64,000 nt of DNA, from positions 25,398,905 to 25,462,904 of the forward strand of contig CM028335.1 of the NCBI GenBank assembly GCA_016647705.1. The letters are read 5' to 3'. A program made the position numbers and the translations under genes. The stretch comes from Eucommia ulmoides (taxonomy: Eukaryota; Streptophyta; Magnoliopsida; Garryales; Eucommiaceae). The notes beneath the pieces are model-generated. The model was not told the DNA's origin, did not search any database, and was given only the letters and a program-made list of their open reading frames with translations. Of this stretch, positions 48,640 to 62,428 are shown in pieces. Within the stretch, counting starts at the first letter, position 1. Each line of letters starts with the position of its first letter.

Positions 48640-50333
48640 AAAGAGAAATCGTGAGAGAGTAATCTAGGTCAGTTGTCCCCTTTAAGTATTGAAAAATTCG
48701 CTTAATAGCAGTCAAGTGCGATTCTTCAAGACAAGAATAAAATCTAGCACAAAGACAAACATTATACATAATGTCAAGTCTACTAGCAGTTAAATATAAC
48801 AGACTACCAATCATACCTCGATACATTTTTTCATTAACACTTTTGCCCGTATCATCTTTGTCTATCTTTGTAGCCGTTGCCATGGGAGTTTTTTACTCTT
48901 TAGCACCTTCCAAGCCATATTTTTTTAAAAACTCCTTGGTGTACTTAGTTTGATTTATAAATATTTCTTCTTTGGTTTACTTAATTTGCAATCCAAGAAA
49001 TAAATTCAACTCTCCCATCATACTCATTTCAAATTCAACTTGTATTATCTTAGCATATTCTTGGCAAAGATCCTCATTAGTAGATCCAAAAATAATATCA
49101 TCAACATACACTTATACTAATAGGATATCAGAATCAGTTTGCTTCACAAACAGTATTATATCACAAATTCCCCTTCGAAAATCGTTTTCGATCAAATATC
49201 GGCTAAGTTTCTCATACCAAGCTCTAAGAGCTTGTTTGAGCCCATACAAAACCTTGCGAAGTTTAAATACGTGATCGAAAAATTTATCACTTTCAAATCT
49301 CGGGGGTTGTTCCACATAAACTTCTTCTGATGATGATGACAATTAACTTTGATATTTTCTTCAAAACAAAAATATAACCACACTTCTCCTGAATCCGAGG
49401 ATAGGCTTTATAACTCATTTAAGCATCATAATGAATATTTCAAAAAATATAATCAGTAAAGCACGAAAAATAAAAATAAAAAAATACTCCCCCTTAATAA
49501 AACATCATCTAATTTCTCCCCATTTGTCATCTTCAAAAACAAAATTTAGGGAGGGGGGAACACAAATGAACATTACTCTAGACAATCATATAATATACTT
49601 GAAAGAGTAAGCCTAAATGAATTAAATCCAAATATATATAATTCTTTTAAAAACACATTGAATCAACTCATAACTTTAACTTTAAGAATCAAAACTCATT
49701 TTAACAAATCAACTTTTAGGCATAAAACATCAACACTATGTGGATCATCATTATAGATAAATATCAAGTTTATTCAATTTATCAAAATTCACACCAAAAA
49801 CATCATTCTTAACATTCAATCTATCACTATATAAGTGTAAACAAACTAATTCATTTTAAGAAAAAAAATATAATCTTTGAAGCACTAAGACATGAAATAT
49901 CTCTCAATAAATAACATGCATATTAAAAATGTTATCTCGTAACATGCTCAATCCCTTACACAGTAATAATCATTTAAAAATTCAGAGGATATGAGACATA
50001 TAAGAATGACCTATTATCATGTATATAGCCAGATACTTAATTCATATAAATATATCCAAGTAAGCATATAATCATGGTCTTGAACAATTCAACTCAAATA
50101 AATCATTCTTTATCTTTTAATTCACCTCAAACAACATGCATTTTAATAAATCAAAATTAATAAAAACTTAGTTCAATTAATCTTCTAAATCACATAACAT
50201 GCTTTAACATTAACACATGATTACTACTCAATATAAGCACATTATAAAAATATGTGATTACATTTTAACTAAATGTGATTTTCATACCTATTTGGCAAGT
50301 TCGGCACCTCCCTCTTTAACAAATTAAATGAAT

Positions 50334-51446
50334 TTAATGCGGAGGATTAGGAGTACCTTTTTTCTCTTTCGGGACAACTTTACTTTTTATCTCATTTGAG
50401 CTCATAATTGATTTGGGTGCGCAATTCTTCTTAGCTTGTTCGTATCCTCTCTTCCTTTGATTTTTTCCATTTGATTTATTGATGATTCCCTTTGCACGTA
50501 TCGCTTGTGGCTTCTTGGTGATATCCCATCTTGGATTTTGTACAACTTTTCTCTTTGCACATTTTTCTTGTGGCTTCTTTGTAACTTCACCTCTTGTCTT
50601 TGGTGCATCTTTTTGCTTTGCACATGTCGCTTGTGAATCTTTGATGACTTCCTGTTTTAGCTTTGATATAAACTCTTTAATTATTTCTTCAGGTCCACTT
50701 CCGACATTTTGTAATTCTGCACAAGACATTTCAATAATTTTATTCAGTATCCATTTCATTTTGGATTCGTTTTTGTTAGATATAATTTTAGGGTTCCAAA
50801 ACGGACATAATACTTTAAAATGCCCAATCCTATTACAATAAAAACATCTCAAATCCAACTTATCATAGAAAGTACGAGATGTAAAATAAGAATAATTTCT
50901 AACAATAGCCACATAATTATCACTGGATTGTGATGAAGGATGAGACGATGAAACATATCCACTTGGCCTAGAAAAATCATTTTCAAAATATCTCGAAATA
51001 GACTTAAGGTCGAATTTTGATTCTTCAAAATTTTTCTTAAGTAAATCAATTTTTGAATCAAGATCTGACCTTTACTTATAAATCATGTCAAGAGTATTTT
51101 TTAAAACTTGTTTTCATTTTCAAGAGAATCCACTTTAGAGAGTAAATTATTAATTTAAAAAATAACGTCCGAAAACTCTTTTGAATCATAATAATCATCT
51201 AAATGCACTTTAGATTTTTGAACATTTTTTCTACTATTTTCAAAAGAATCAATTTTTTTTTTTTTTTAAACTCAAACTCTCTTTAGCAAAAAGTAGTGTG
51301 AAAGAAAGTAATTTTTCCATAACAATATGGATATTTTCATTACCATCATCTCCATCACTACCACACGAATCACAAGAATCATAAACCACATTGTCATATA
51401 AGGATCTATCATCATCAAGAGAAGATACACAAAAAATATTATTCAT
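50334..51446 (-). pseudogene. Gag-like remnant of nested element
   Basis: An acidic N-terminal segment (51446-51249), a coiled-coil-rich middle, one CCHC knuckle, 'CFYCNRIGHFKVLC' (about 50807-50848), and a Lys-rich tail with a unit of about 20 residues ('KKPQ..CAKRK') repeated two to three times. The corresponding part of the plus-strand copy is 29569-30640. It is retroelement gag by the knuckle and its position; broken. Confidence 0.65.
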
Positions 51447-51515
51447 GGTGTGTGCACGTGACCGGTTTAGCTAGGATGTTAAGCCTAACGAGCTAAAACT
51501 AACTCTGATGTCAAT

Positions 51516-53658
51516 TGCTGGCCTAGTAGAATACCCAAGAGGGGGGTGAATTGGATAATTAAAAAATATCAGAGAAAAAATAATACTTCAAAAATCAAAC
51601 AATTAATTTTATCCTAAAATTAATTATTATCTTTATAGCAGCGGATAAGTGTAATAAGCTCTAGGTGCACACCCAAAGAACACAAGATAAAATAAAAAAA
51701 ATAAACAATAAAGTACATACCAATATATCTTGGTTCACCAACCTACTCTTGGCTAATCTAGTCCTCCGAGCTCCACAGAGATTTGCACCCACTAAACTCA
51801 AGATCTTTTTAAAGGTAGGAACCAAACCCTCACAAAAATTATTTTCGCAAGCTCAGAATCAACCTTTACAAAAAAAAATTCTAGACTCAGGAATAACCTC
51901 TACTTTTTGCAGACTCAAGAATAACCTAATTCTATTATAGGGAGAATCACAACCTATTTTTTTTTATACCTTAGGCTCAAGAACCAAAACCTCACAAAAA
52001 TGCTCTAATTACTATTTTTCCAGGTAAGGATGGAACTTTTACAAATCACTCACAATCAATTTTATCTAGGAAGACTTACTACCTCAATCTCTTTATAGGA
52101 AGAGACTGAAAATCGGCTACCATTTGATTAAATACCCCCAATAGTATTTCATCCGTCATACTACTCACCAATACAAATTGATAAGCAGATTATCTCACTC
52201 GGAGCTTCTACCATCTCAGATAAATTAAAATTCGATTAATATCTCAAATCTAGTGATAGAAAAATGTGAGATTGAAAATCTGATTTTAAACAAAAGATGG
52301 GTAGCAAATAATTGAGCACGTAATCAAATTCAAGAAATTGTTTATAAAATATTTTCTTCAATAAAAATCAAAAATAATTTCTAAAGATCAATTTCTAAAA
52401 AATTAAATAAGCAATGCACAATAGAAAATAATTGGAAAGATCTCACCCGGAATCTATAGAAAAAATAAATAGAGCGATGATACTTCAGGTCCGGTAGCAA
52501 CAAAGATTACTAGCAATGATTCTCAAGATCGTCTCTTAGAATAACTCTCACAAAATCTCAGAAAGATAACTCTTAGAATAACACAATATGATCTTATCTC
52601 TTTAAGCTCACTTCTCTTGATTCTATGTTTCACTGCTCTTAGATATAAGAAAAATGCAGGTCCATATATATAGGAAATAATCAGCTCTTTAACGGCTAGT
52701 TCTCATGTGTCATGGAAATTAAATGTTCTCTTAGACCCCATATATCATTATGACCTCATATTGGTTCAATTCACTAAATTATAGCTTTCAACACTTTCAA
52801 TTAAGTCCCCCAAATATTTCTCAATCTTAATTAGAATAGAATAGAAACAATTTCATGTACCAAATTGAGAAATATTAAAACTTAATGAACCAACTTAATA
52901 GGATTTAAATAATAGATTAAACATATCTTAAATATCATTAAATCCCCTTAAATCTTTCTCAAATCTCAACAAAAAACAGCTACTTTTAGATATAATTTCG
53001 AAATCCACAGTTTCCTGAAACAACACCTTTAGTCGACCGGTCAGTCGATTTCCCAATTCAGGATGTAGCCAAGCCAACGCTGTTGCATTCATCGGTCGAC
53101 CTACCTGTCGACTTAGAGATATAAAGAGTTCATCTTCTCTCGGCCGATTGACCTACCTGTCGACTCAGAGATATAGAGAGTTCATGCTGCTTGGTCTGGT
53201 CGACTCATCAGTCGACTTATGTTTGCTGGATCTCTTTTCTGAACTCATTTTTAACTTTTTCTCTTTTTTACGTTTTTTGCCCCTTTAACCATTTTCTCTT
53301 CTAAATTAGCTCCAATAACTTCTTAAATTTCATTTTAGACAATTACAAATATTTCTTTTAAAACACATAGGAGCAAATAATTTCATCTTATCAAAACACA
53401 CATAAACAATAATTTGTTTTGTGCCGTGTATGTGTTCCTAATTGAGATATTAAGAGTTGAAATTTACCTAAGTTGTTTTCCCTAATTTCTTCAAACTCTT
53501 AATTCTTCATCATCTTTGACATCATCATTTAGCGTCCATTTATAAATTTGTCATTCCATCTTTATCACAGAAACTTAATTAACTGAAGCATTTGAACAAA
53601 CCATTAGTTCCATCAAAATATTAACACTTAATTGTTCATCAAAATCTTAGGATCAACA
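51516..53658 (-). repeat. 5' LTR of nested gag-only element
   Basis: It is 2143 bp. The minus strand starts TGTTGATCC and ends GGCCAGCA. The GTCGAC array (plus coordinates) starts at 53032/53044, 53095/53107, 53147/53159 (degenerate first word) and 53199/53211, all at 12-bp spacing. Confidence 0.85.
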
Positions 53659-56600
53659 CATCAGTTAACGCCTCATCCATATTTTTAGACTCAATTTGAG
53701 ATAAGAAAGAAAGATTAATTATATACCTAAGAGAAGAACGAGTACTTATACCTCTTTCGAAATTACCAATGATTTCTTTTACTGAATGTCCTGGTACTGT
53801 CTTTTTAGCTCATGGTAAAGTCGAATCATTCTCCTTAGGTTCCTCCTCTTGTTGAGACTCCTTAGGTATATTATCACCTTGGTTTTGATTATTTTTGAAA
53901 TACCTGCATCATCATCATCATCCAAAACCTTTCATGACAAGAATGGATCAGCTTCCTCAAAAACAACATGCATAGTTTCTTCTACTACTAACGTACGTTT
54001 ATTATAAACTCTATAAGTCTTACTGTTAGTAGCATATCCAAGGAAAATTCCATAATCTAATTTAGCATCAAATTTACCAAGATTATTCTTGTCATTCAAA
54101 ATAAAACACTTACATCCAAATACTTTAAAATAGGAAATATTAGGAGTCTTACCATTCCTTATTTCATATAGGATTTTGTTAAACTCTCTACGAATCGATA
54201 CCCGATTCACCACGTGGCAAGCTGTACTTACTGTTTCGTCCTAGAAGTAGGTTGGTAAGTAATTTTCATCAAGCATTGTTCTGGCCATCTCTTGAAGTGT
54301 CATGTTCTTCCTTTCCACTACACCATTTTGTTGTAGTGATCTTGGTGCAGAAAAGTTATGAGCATAACCATGCTCGTCACAGTAACTTACCACATCATCA
54401 TTCTTAAACTCTCTTCCTCTATCACTTCGAATGTTAATAATGGAACATTATTTCTCATTTTGAACACTTTTACAAAATTTAGCAAGAACAGAAGCAACCT
54501 CACTTTTCTTAGCAAGAAAAAATACCCAGGTAAGTCTGGAATAATCATCAACTATAACAAACATATAAAACTTACCACCAAAACTAGCAACAGAGTTAGG
54601 CCCAAACAAATCAAGATGCAATAATTCAAGACATCTAGACATGGATATGTGTATATTTTTCTTAAATGATGATCTAACCTACTTGCCTAATTAACATGCA
54701 TCACATACTTTATCTTTCATAAATTTTAAATCAGGTAGGCCACATACAAGACTCTTCTTAGATAAATTAGAGATTAACTCCATAATAGCATGCCCAAGTT
54801 TTCTATGTCATAACCAACTATTCTCAGATAAAGAATTCAAACAAAATAAATTTTGAGAATTAAAATCATCAAATGAGTAAGTATAAACATTCTCAAAACG
54901 TGATACAACTAACAAGATACTACTATCATGACTATTCTTAATAAAACACCTATCATGATTCAATATAACATTATAGCCCTTGTCACATAGTTGACTAATA
55001 CTAAACAAATTGTGTTTAAGTCTATTAACTAGTAACACATCTTTAATAATAGTAGTATCATTACCGATATTACCTATACCGATAATTTTACCCTTTGCGT
55101 TGTCTCCGAAAGTCACATGACCTCCATTTTTAGGTGTCAAAGATGTAAATTTTCATTTGTCTCCTGTCATGTATCGAGAATAACCACTATCTAGGAACCA
55201 TTTGTCCTTACTTATTGAAGCTTTTAGAATAACTTGAAAAGAGCACCTCAAAAAGTTCCTAAGTGGTACCCAGCCTAAGTGGGTCCGATCTTGTTAGTCG
55301 GGATAATTTTAGTTCCTTTTAGAACCCAAACTTGTTTACAGTTAGATATTTTTTACGAATAGTATGCCTCACAACATTACATTTAAAACATCTAACACGA
55401 TCCTTGGTTTCAGAAAAGAATTTGTGAAAACGTTTTTATCTGAAATCCAATACCAACTTTATTAAAAACTCCACGTGAACTTCCCAAAAACATTTTCAAG
55501 TTATTTTCACCGCCGATGAATTTGAGAACAATTGATTGCAAATCCATCAGGTTGGATTTCAATTCATTGTTTTCAGATTTGTTGTCCATCACTTACTTGT
55601 TTAATGTATTAAATGTATTTTGAAGGGTATTTATTTTAGAACACTGGTTTTTATAATCATAATAAAGTTATTGATAAATATCAAATAATTCATCAAAATC
55701 TAAAGGACAAGAACTTAAACATTTAGTTACCTCACTACCAATGGCCATTAATGCAAACATGGACATATCTTCATTATCTGATTTTTTCGAGCTACTTGAA
55801 TTAGTATCCTCCCAAGTAGCCTTCATGGATTTCTTCTTACTCTTCTTTGTTTTCTTTTTTTTTTTCTTCGGTTCGGGACAATCATTTTGAAAGTGATTGG
55901 TCTTGTGATAGTTGTAACATTCCACTTTAGTTATGTTGAGGTTTCTTCTCCCATGGAATATGCGTTGAGTCATTCTTCTAAAATTCTTTGTGAGAAGCGC
56001 CACATCTTTCTCTTGCTCACTGTCAAGACTTTCATTATCATTGTCATCCTCTTATTCAATTTTCTGAGCTTTTAGCTCCAAGGATTTCGTCTTACTATTT
56101 TCGATGTCATCCTTATATCCTTTAATCACCGCTTCATGAGTCATCAAGTTGCCTATTAGATCATCAATTTCGTATTTGCCAAGATCATTGGCTTCCTCAA
56201 TTGTCGTCACTTTTTACTCTCATATTTTTGTTAAAGATCTTAGGATCTTTTGAACTCTATCCTCCATAGAGTATGGCTTTCCAAGTTGACTCAAGTTATT
56301 GCAAATGTTGTTGAAGCAAATATACATCTCATGAATTGATTTAGTTTCTTCCATTATGAATAACTCAAATTTTCTTATAAGAGCGTTAATTTTCGATTGC
56401 TTCACTTGACTTGTCCCTTTGTGGGTAACTTGAAGCTTATCCCACATCTCATTTGCAGATTTACGACCTGAAACTTTAGAATATTCATTAGCATCTAAAG
56501 AGCAAAATAGAATGTTAATAACCTAAGAGTTTATAGAGAGTTTTTGCTTATCAGAAGCAGTTCGTTGTTCTTTCTTCTTCTTGACTCCATTTTTCATTGG

Positions 56601-56808
56601 AATAAACAGACCATCCTCGATTGTTAGCCACATATCGTAATTTGTAGCCTGAAGAAGGCTATCATTTTGTCTTTCCAGAACGAATAACTTTCACATGCAA
56701 ACAAAGATGGTCGGTGCATAGACTGTCTCTCAGCTAGTGTGCCTATTATGTGCGCCATGTGATCTTTGTTAGCTAAGTTTGTCGAGCTAAACCAACTCTG
56801 ATACTAAT

Positions 56809-58953
56809 TGTTGGCCTAGTGAAATATCCAAGAAGGGGAGTGAATTGGCTAAATTAAAAAATATCATAGAAAACAATACTTTAATAACTCAAAGAATTAA
56901 TTTTAATCCTAAATTAATTATTATCTTTATATCACAGCGGAAATATAAAATCAACTAGGTGCATACCAAACAAAAATAAAAATGTAAAGATAGTAGCACA
57001 CCAGAAATTTATACTGGTTCACCAAGTTACTCTTGGCTAATTCAGTCATCTGAGCCCCACGGAGAGTCACACCTACTAAACTCAAGATCCCTTTAAAGGT
57101 AGGAACCAAACTTTCACAAAGATTCTTTTACAGGCTTAGAATTAACTTTTACAAATTTATTTTTACAAGCTTAGGAATAACCTCTACTTTTTACAAGCTC
57201 AAGAATAACCTAATTCTTTTTAACACAAAGGCTAAAGAATCAAAATCTCACAAACTCTCCAAATATCCTTGTACCCGGTAAGGATTGAACCGTTATAAAT
57301 TTCTTACAAGACAAATCAATTCAGGAAGAATTACTACCTCAATCTCTTTAAAAGAAGAGACTAAAACCAGCTACCCTTAGATTAAATACTCCCAACAGTA
57401 TTTAATCCACCACTCAACTTACCAATTAAAAATTAACAAATGATTTTTCTCACTCGGAGTTTCTACCACCTCAGATAAATTAAAACTCGATTAATATACC
57501 AAAACTAGTGATAGAAAAGTGAGATATTAAAAATCTAATTTCAAACAAAAATGGGTAACACGTAATTGATCACATAATCAGATTACTTCAAGAAATTGTT
57601 TAAAAAATATTTTTCAATAAAAAATCAGAAAACAATTTCTAAAGATCAAATTCCAAAAAATAATCAAGCAATACTAAATAGAAAGTAATTTGGAAAGATC
57701 TCACCCGAAATTCACCGAAAGAATAATTATAGCAATGTTACTTTAGATTCGGTAGTAACAATGATTCATAGCAAATAATTCTCAAGAATGACTCTTAGAA
57801 AAGCTCTCACATTTCTCAATATGATTTCTTTTCGAAAAGCTCAGTATAATCACTTGATCTCTCTTAATCTCTCTTACTGATATGAAAAATGAAGGTCTAA
57901 ATAAATGGGATTAAAATAAGCTCTCTAACGGCTAGTTCCCATTTGTTATGACACTTAATTACTCTTATAGACCCCTTATATCATTAAGACTCCATTCAGA
58001 TTCAAATCACTTAATTATAACTTTTAAACTTCTCAATTAAGTCTCCCAAATATTTCTTAATCACAATTAAATAGAATAGAAACAATTATATGTATCAAAT
58101 TGAGAAATATTCAAACTTAATGAACCAAATCAATAAGGATATCATAATATGTGTTGCATATCTCAAATAATATTAAATCCCTGAAATCTCTCATGAATCT
58201 TAACCAAAAAATGACTAGTAACGGCTACTTTCAGAATAAAATCCAAAATTTCAAAATATCATGAAACAGTCTCATAAGTCGACTGATCAAGATTACCTGT
58301 CGACCGATCGATTCAGGATGTAGCCAAGCCAAGAATGCTATGCCCATCGGTCGACCTATCTGTCGACTTAGAGACTCAAAGAGTTCCGTTTCTTATCACA
58401 GGTCGACCACCCTATCGATTTATAGATACAGAGAGTTCATATTTAAACTTAGGTCGACCTACCTGTTGACCGAGAGATACAGAATGTTTTCCTTCTTTGT
58501 TCCAGTCGACTTACCTGTCGACTTATGGATGCCTAAATCTCTTCTAAATTCATTCTCATTGACGTTTTCGCCCCTTTAACCATTTTTGTTTCTTGGTTAG
58601 CTCTACTAAATACTTAAATTCAATTTTAATCAATTATAAATATTTCTTTTTCAATTACACATAGAAGCAAATAATTTAGCTAATTAGAATCCTATTAAAA
58701 ACACACATGTTTATAAAAATTATTTAAAAATCTTTTTGTGTCGTGTGTGATCCTAATTGGGATATTAAGAGTTTAAAATTTAACCTGAATTGTTTTTCCT
58801 AGGTTCTTCAAATTCTCCAGCCTCTTAGTCCTTCATCATCTTTATCATCAAGTGTTCATCATTTGGAACTAATTAACTGAAACACTTAATCAAACCATTA
58901 GTTCCATAAAAAATATCAACTTTTAATTGTTCATCAAAATCTTAAGATCAACA
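56809..58953 (-). repeat. 5' LTR of the outer SIRE element
   Basis: It is 2145 bp. The minus strand starts TGTTGATC and ends GGCCAACA. GTCGAC pairs with exactly 12-bp spacing occur at about 58350-58520. Confidence 0.85.
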
Positions 58954-59314
58954 GTTTTTTTATCTTAAACTTTTTTTTTTCAGTTAAAAAAAATGATAAA
59001 CTCTTAATAATATAGTTCACAACTATATCATGGGTATGAGATTGAATTCATGACATTACTATAGAAATAGTTCTTAGATAATGTTGGATGATGTGGCCTC
59101 TCAGGTTGTCTGTGTTGACGTGTTTGGTGATGTGTCAAAGGTGAGATGACATGATAATGAAGTGGACTACCATGTGGTACTTGACGTGGACCTATTCAGG
59201 CATGTAGATGTGCTCAGAAGAGAGGTTGCAAATTGTGGTAGTAACTAGTACGGGAGGCAAACTGTGTGCCATTGGAGTTAAGGTTTGTGGCATTAACTTT
59301 TGTTGAGATACTAG
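58954..59314. other. Spacer, nothing recognised
   Basis: No coding or repeat signal apart from a possible purine tract just before 59315. Confidence 0.4.
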
Positions 59315-59430
59315 TGTTGGGGATAAATCCATATAGATAATCCTACACGGACTTCTTTCTAAAAATAATCTCAAGTAATTAAATAATAAAAAATAACAAA
59401 CTTGGTATTTCACATACCAACCTAGTATTT
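59315..59430 (+). repeat. Fragment of the 24.2-kb copia LTR family
   Basis: It starts TGTTGGGGATAAATCC and shares 'aatctcaagtaa' with the LTR that begins near 24208. Similarity fades after about 100 bases. Confidence 0.5.
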
Positions 59431-59792
59431 TACATATCACCATGTATGTATTATATAGCTGTAATTATTCCTTGGATATTCAATTAAAATGTCTTAGTTT
59501 TTCAATGAGATAAAAAATTATTGATATCATAAATATACATGTAACTTTAATTATACATAACTATTTTAATAATATGATTTTTATACATATTTTACAAATA
59601 TAATTTTGTTATATAATATATAGAGAGAGGAAAGAATTTTGAAATTCATACAATTACAAATAAAAAATGAAATTGAAGTGAAATAAATGAGGAATTTAAA
59701 AAATAGCAAATTCTCCATTGGAAGGATTTAAAAATAACGTGTTTTGAAGGAATTTGTAAATCTCTTTTATTCTACTATTTTTCAAATGAATG
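59431..59792. other. AT-rich spacer
   Basis: No feature recognised. Confidence 0.4.
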
Positions 59793-61684
59793 TGTTTGGC
59801 CCTAGATAATGGATAATTTAACATTGATGTTATACAGAATTAATGTGTTTATTGAGTGATTTTAAATTAGAGTTTCGTTTGATCAAATGAGAAAAATATT
59901 AAATTGTAAAAAATATTGATCTTTGAAGATTTGCAAAGACGATGTTTACGAAAGATTCAAGATGGTTGCAAGTGAAAAAGTTGAAGGATTTTCAGAGCAT
60001 TGAAGATGTTTTGTATTTTTTGGGTAAAATAATTCAATACTTTTATGCCCTTAATGCAACCCGATTAGGAGTACGCACGACACTTAAAAATTGATTGTAT
60101 TATGTGTGTTATTGTTAGAAGTGATAAATTCGAGATCCTAAATATATTTTCATAAAGTGCTAAATTGAGAAAATATTTTTAAAGCATAAAAAGAGAAGTT
60201 TTTGGTCGCAATGTTTGAGTGACGAAAATGATTGGTCGACTAACAAAAATAGTAGCTTGAAAATAAATATAAGAAGAGCTATTAGCCAAAACGGTCGACC
60301 ACTGAGAGTTTTGGTTGACCGACGAATGGCGAAAATGGTCAGAAATTAGACCGTTTGCAAGGGGCCTGTTGATTGACTGGGGGTCCGGTCAACCGACGGT
60401 CGCAGATTCAGTTTAGTTTGACTGTTTCGATTTTTGAGATTTTCAACTCAAATCCTATGGGTTTGAACTTTAGAAAATTTGATTTTAAGGGGATTTGAGT
60501 ATATTTCAAATGTCAATCATATATTTTGAAGATCCTATTAATTGGTTTTTATATTAATTGATTCTATGAGTTTAATTGGTAAAAGTGCTTTCCATATGTA
60601 AGGATTTTGAATTAAAGAAGTTTTGGGAACTAAAGTGAGGTTGTCAAAGAGTGTTTTTAAACCAAATACATATGTTTTGGAAGAGTATTTTATATGGGGT
60701 CTTAAAGTTCCATAGATGGTCTTATATTTAAAAAAAAAAAAAAAAAAACGGTTATAGACATAGTTTGAAATCTATATAATTAGACTTGCGTTTTTCAATT
60801 AAATAAATCAAGAACAAAGAGTTTAAATCAACAATTGCTTAAACGAGAGAGTTATTCTACTGAAATATTTTTGAGAAAGTGATTTTGAAAGTGTTCTTGA
60901 TTAAAGCGTGAAAATATTTTTGCCACTGGTTTGCGATCTATATCTTGTTTTAAGTGTTTTCAAAGGAATCCCGGTGAGATCGTTCTTAACTTTGTTTTAC
61001 GTGTTCAATATTTGATTTAATTGCTATATATATGTGTGTGTGTGTGTGTGTTTATTTGAGCTCATAGTAGCATTTGTGCGAAAAACTATTTTCTAGTTTA
61101 AAAATCTTGAATATTTTGTGAAACAGGTTTTTCATGATAAAATCATTTCTTTTTGTTTAAATTGAAATATCTTGTGGAACAATTTTATTTAAGAATTTGA
61201 TATAAATATATAGGGTGCTTAAATTGATTAAAATCAAATTGTTTTCTCACGTAGTTCTATCACGTAGCGTTGGGACATTAATTGAGTATAGATTGTATTG
61301 AGTTAGTAGAAACTCATGTGGGTAGAAACTTTTTTTTTTTTTTTATTGGTGAATGTGAGTAGATTAGATACATATGGGTCGGTAACTAATTAGGGTAGAT
61401 AGTTTGATTTTTAGCCTGTGAAAATAATTAAATTTGATTCTTCTTGTAATTGAATTAGGTTAATCTTTAATTTGGTAAAATGATATGGTTTTTCCTGAGC
61501 CTGTAAAAAGGGAAAAGTGTAAAAAATTGATTATGAGTCTGTGCAAAGAATTAGGTTAGTCTTCAGTCTGTAAAAAAAAAATTGTAAGGGTTTGGTTCCT
61601 ACCTAGAAAATGAATAAAGGATTAGTGGAATGCGAAAGCCCCGTGGAGCTCAGGGGAGTGAACGTAGGTAAGAGTAGCTTATCG
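59793..61684 (+). repeat. Diverged SIRE-type LTR, truncated at its 3' end
   Basis: It aligns block by block with the 27360-29500 LTR: a similar start (TGTTTGGCCCTAG), a central GTCGAC-word region (60236-60393) and the 'gtttggttcctacct' block near 61590. The last ~150 bases are missing. It runs straight into the chimeric gene fragment. It is more divergent than the other SIRE LTRs, so older or another subfamily. Confidence 0.65.
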
Positions 61685-61912
61685 AACAACACCGCCAAAT
61701 CGAATATCAACACTGCTGAATTGAATATCAACACCGCCGAAGAACATCACGAAAACGAACACAGCCGAATAACACCACGAAAACGAACAACACCGCCAAA
61801 TCGAACAAAAAGCCAAAAAAAAAAAAAAAAAACATATTTTAGCTTTATGTATTTGATTCATTACTCTCATATTCAATCATTCATTTGTTTAACGTTTCTT
61901 TCTCTCTCTAAA

Positions 61913-62428
61913 ATGGGTGGGCGCACTGTTTGTATTACAGGCATGGATGAAACTGTGAACGCACTTGTACCTGCGCCACTTCACGACGGCGATATCCCGT
62001 TGTTGGCATCCTATAACGACCGCATCTGCCACTTACTTGACGCCGTCGACAAGCTCCGCCACCTCAAGGTCATGCAACAAGGCATTCAACTACCCACCAT
62101 AGTCGTCGTCGGCGACCAATCCTCCGGCAAGTCCAGCGTCCTGGAGTCCCTCGCCGGAATAAGTCTCCCCCGCGGCCAAGGCATTTGCACCAGGGTACCC
62201 CTCATCATGAGACTCCAGCACCACCCCAATCTCGTGCCGGAGATCCACCTGGAGTATCACCGGAAGACGGTCCCCACCGACGAAAATCACATCATGGAAG
62301 CAATCAAGTCCGCCACCGACGAGATTGCCGGCAATGGCAAGGGCATATCGAACACTCCTTTAACTTTGGTCGTTAGAAAAAAAGGCGTCCCTGACCTTAC
62401 AATGTTGGATCTCTGGTCCTCACGTTAA
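61913..62428 (+). pseudogene. Truncated dynamin-related protein 4 (DRP4C-like) fragment
   Basis: From the ATG at 61913 it encodes 171 residues. Dynamins are large GTPases that remodel membranes; plant DRP4 proteins are the Mx-like branch. After a short unusual N-terminus, residues from about 28 match the DRP4 GTPase start: G1 P-loop GDQSSGKSS (67-75), then 'SLPRGQGICTR' with the G2 threonine at about 93. The G3 motif should read DLPG but changes to DLW at 166-168 and stops four codons later (62426-62428). The family is around 600-700 residues, so only the N-terminal quarter is present and no functional GTPase can be made. The open frame continues upstream to 61610 into the LTR, but that part has no similarity. 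GC-rich codon use contrasts with the AT-rich surroundings. It is probably a duplicated or captured fragment rather than a native gene. Confidence 0.85.

Larger units (their letters stand above)
49335..53658 (-). mobile_element. Nested gag-only SIRE element lacking its 3' LTR
   Basis: On the minus strand it has a 5' LTR (53658-51516), gag-like remnant (about 51446-50334) and a non-coding block to about 49335 that mirrors 30660-32050 of the plus-strand copy, up to 'gttaattgtcatcat'. It sits inside the pol region of the outer SIRE element. The outer reverse transcriptase resumes immediately after, with no 3' LTR or target duplication, so that side was rearranged. It is a fossil. Confidence 0.75.
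48640..58953 (-). mobile_element. SIRE/Maximus-type Ty1/copia, interrupted by a gag-only relative
   Basis: Read right to left it has a 5' LTR (58953-56809), methionine-type primer site (about 56795-56807), gag (about 56757-55668, UBN2-like block and a CCHC knuckle near 55915), protease and GAG-pre-integrase (about 55240-54700, 'FGDNAKGKIIG'), integrase (54642 to about 53932, 'LLHLDLFGP') and the start of the reverse transcriptase domain (to 53659). A gag-only relative follows (53658-49335). Then come the end of reverse transcriptase (about 49340-49130, 'YGLKQALRAWYEKL') and RNase H (to about 48640), where it is truncated. No 3' LTR remains. It is broken at several points. Domain order and motifs fit the SIRE lineage. 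Confidence 0.8.

Noticed and set aside
61610-61912. N-terminal extension of the dynamin fragment
   Set aside because: It starts in LTR sequence and has no similarity to dynamins. The ATG at 61913 fits better.
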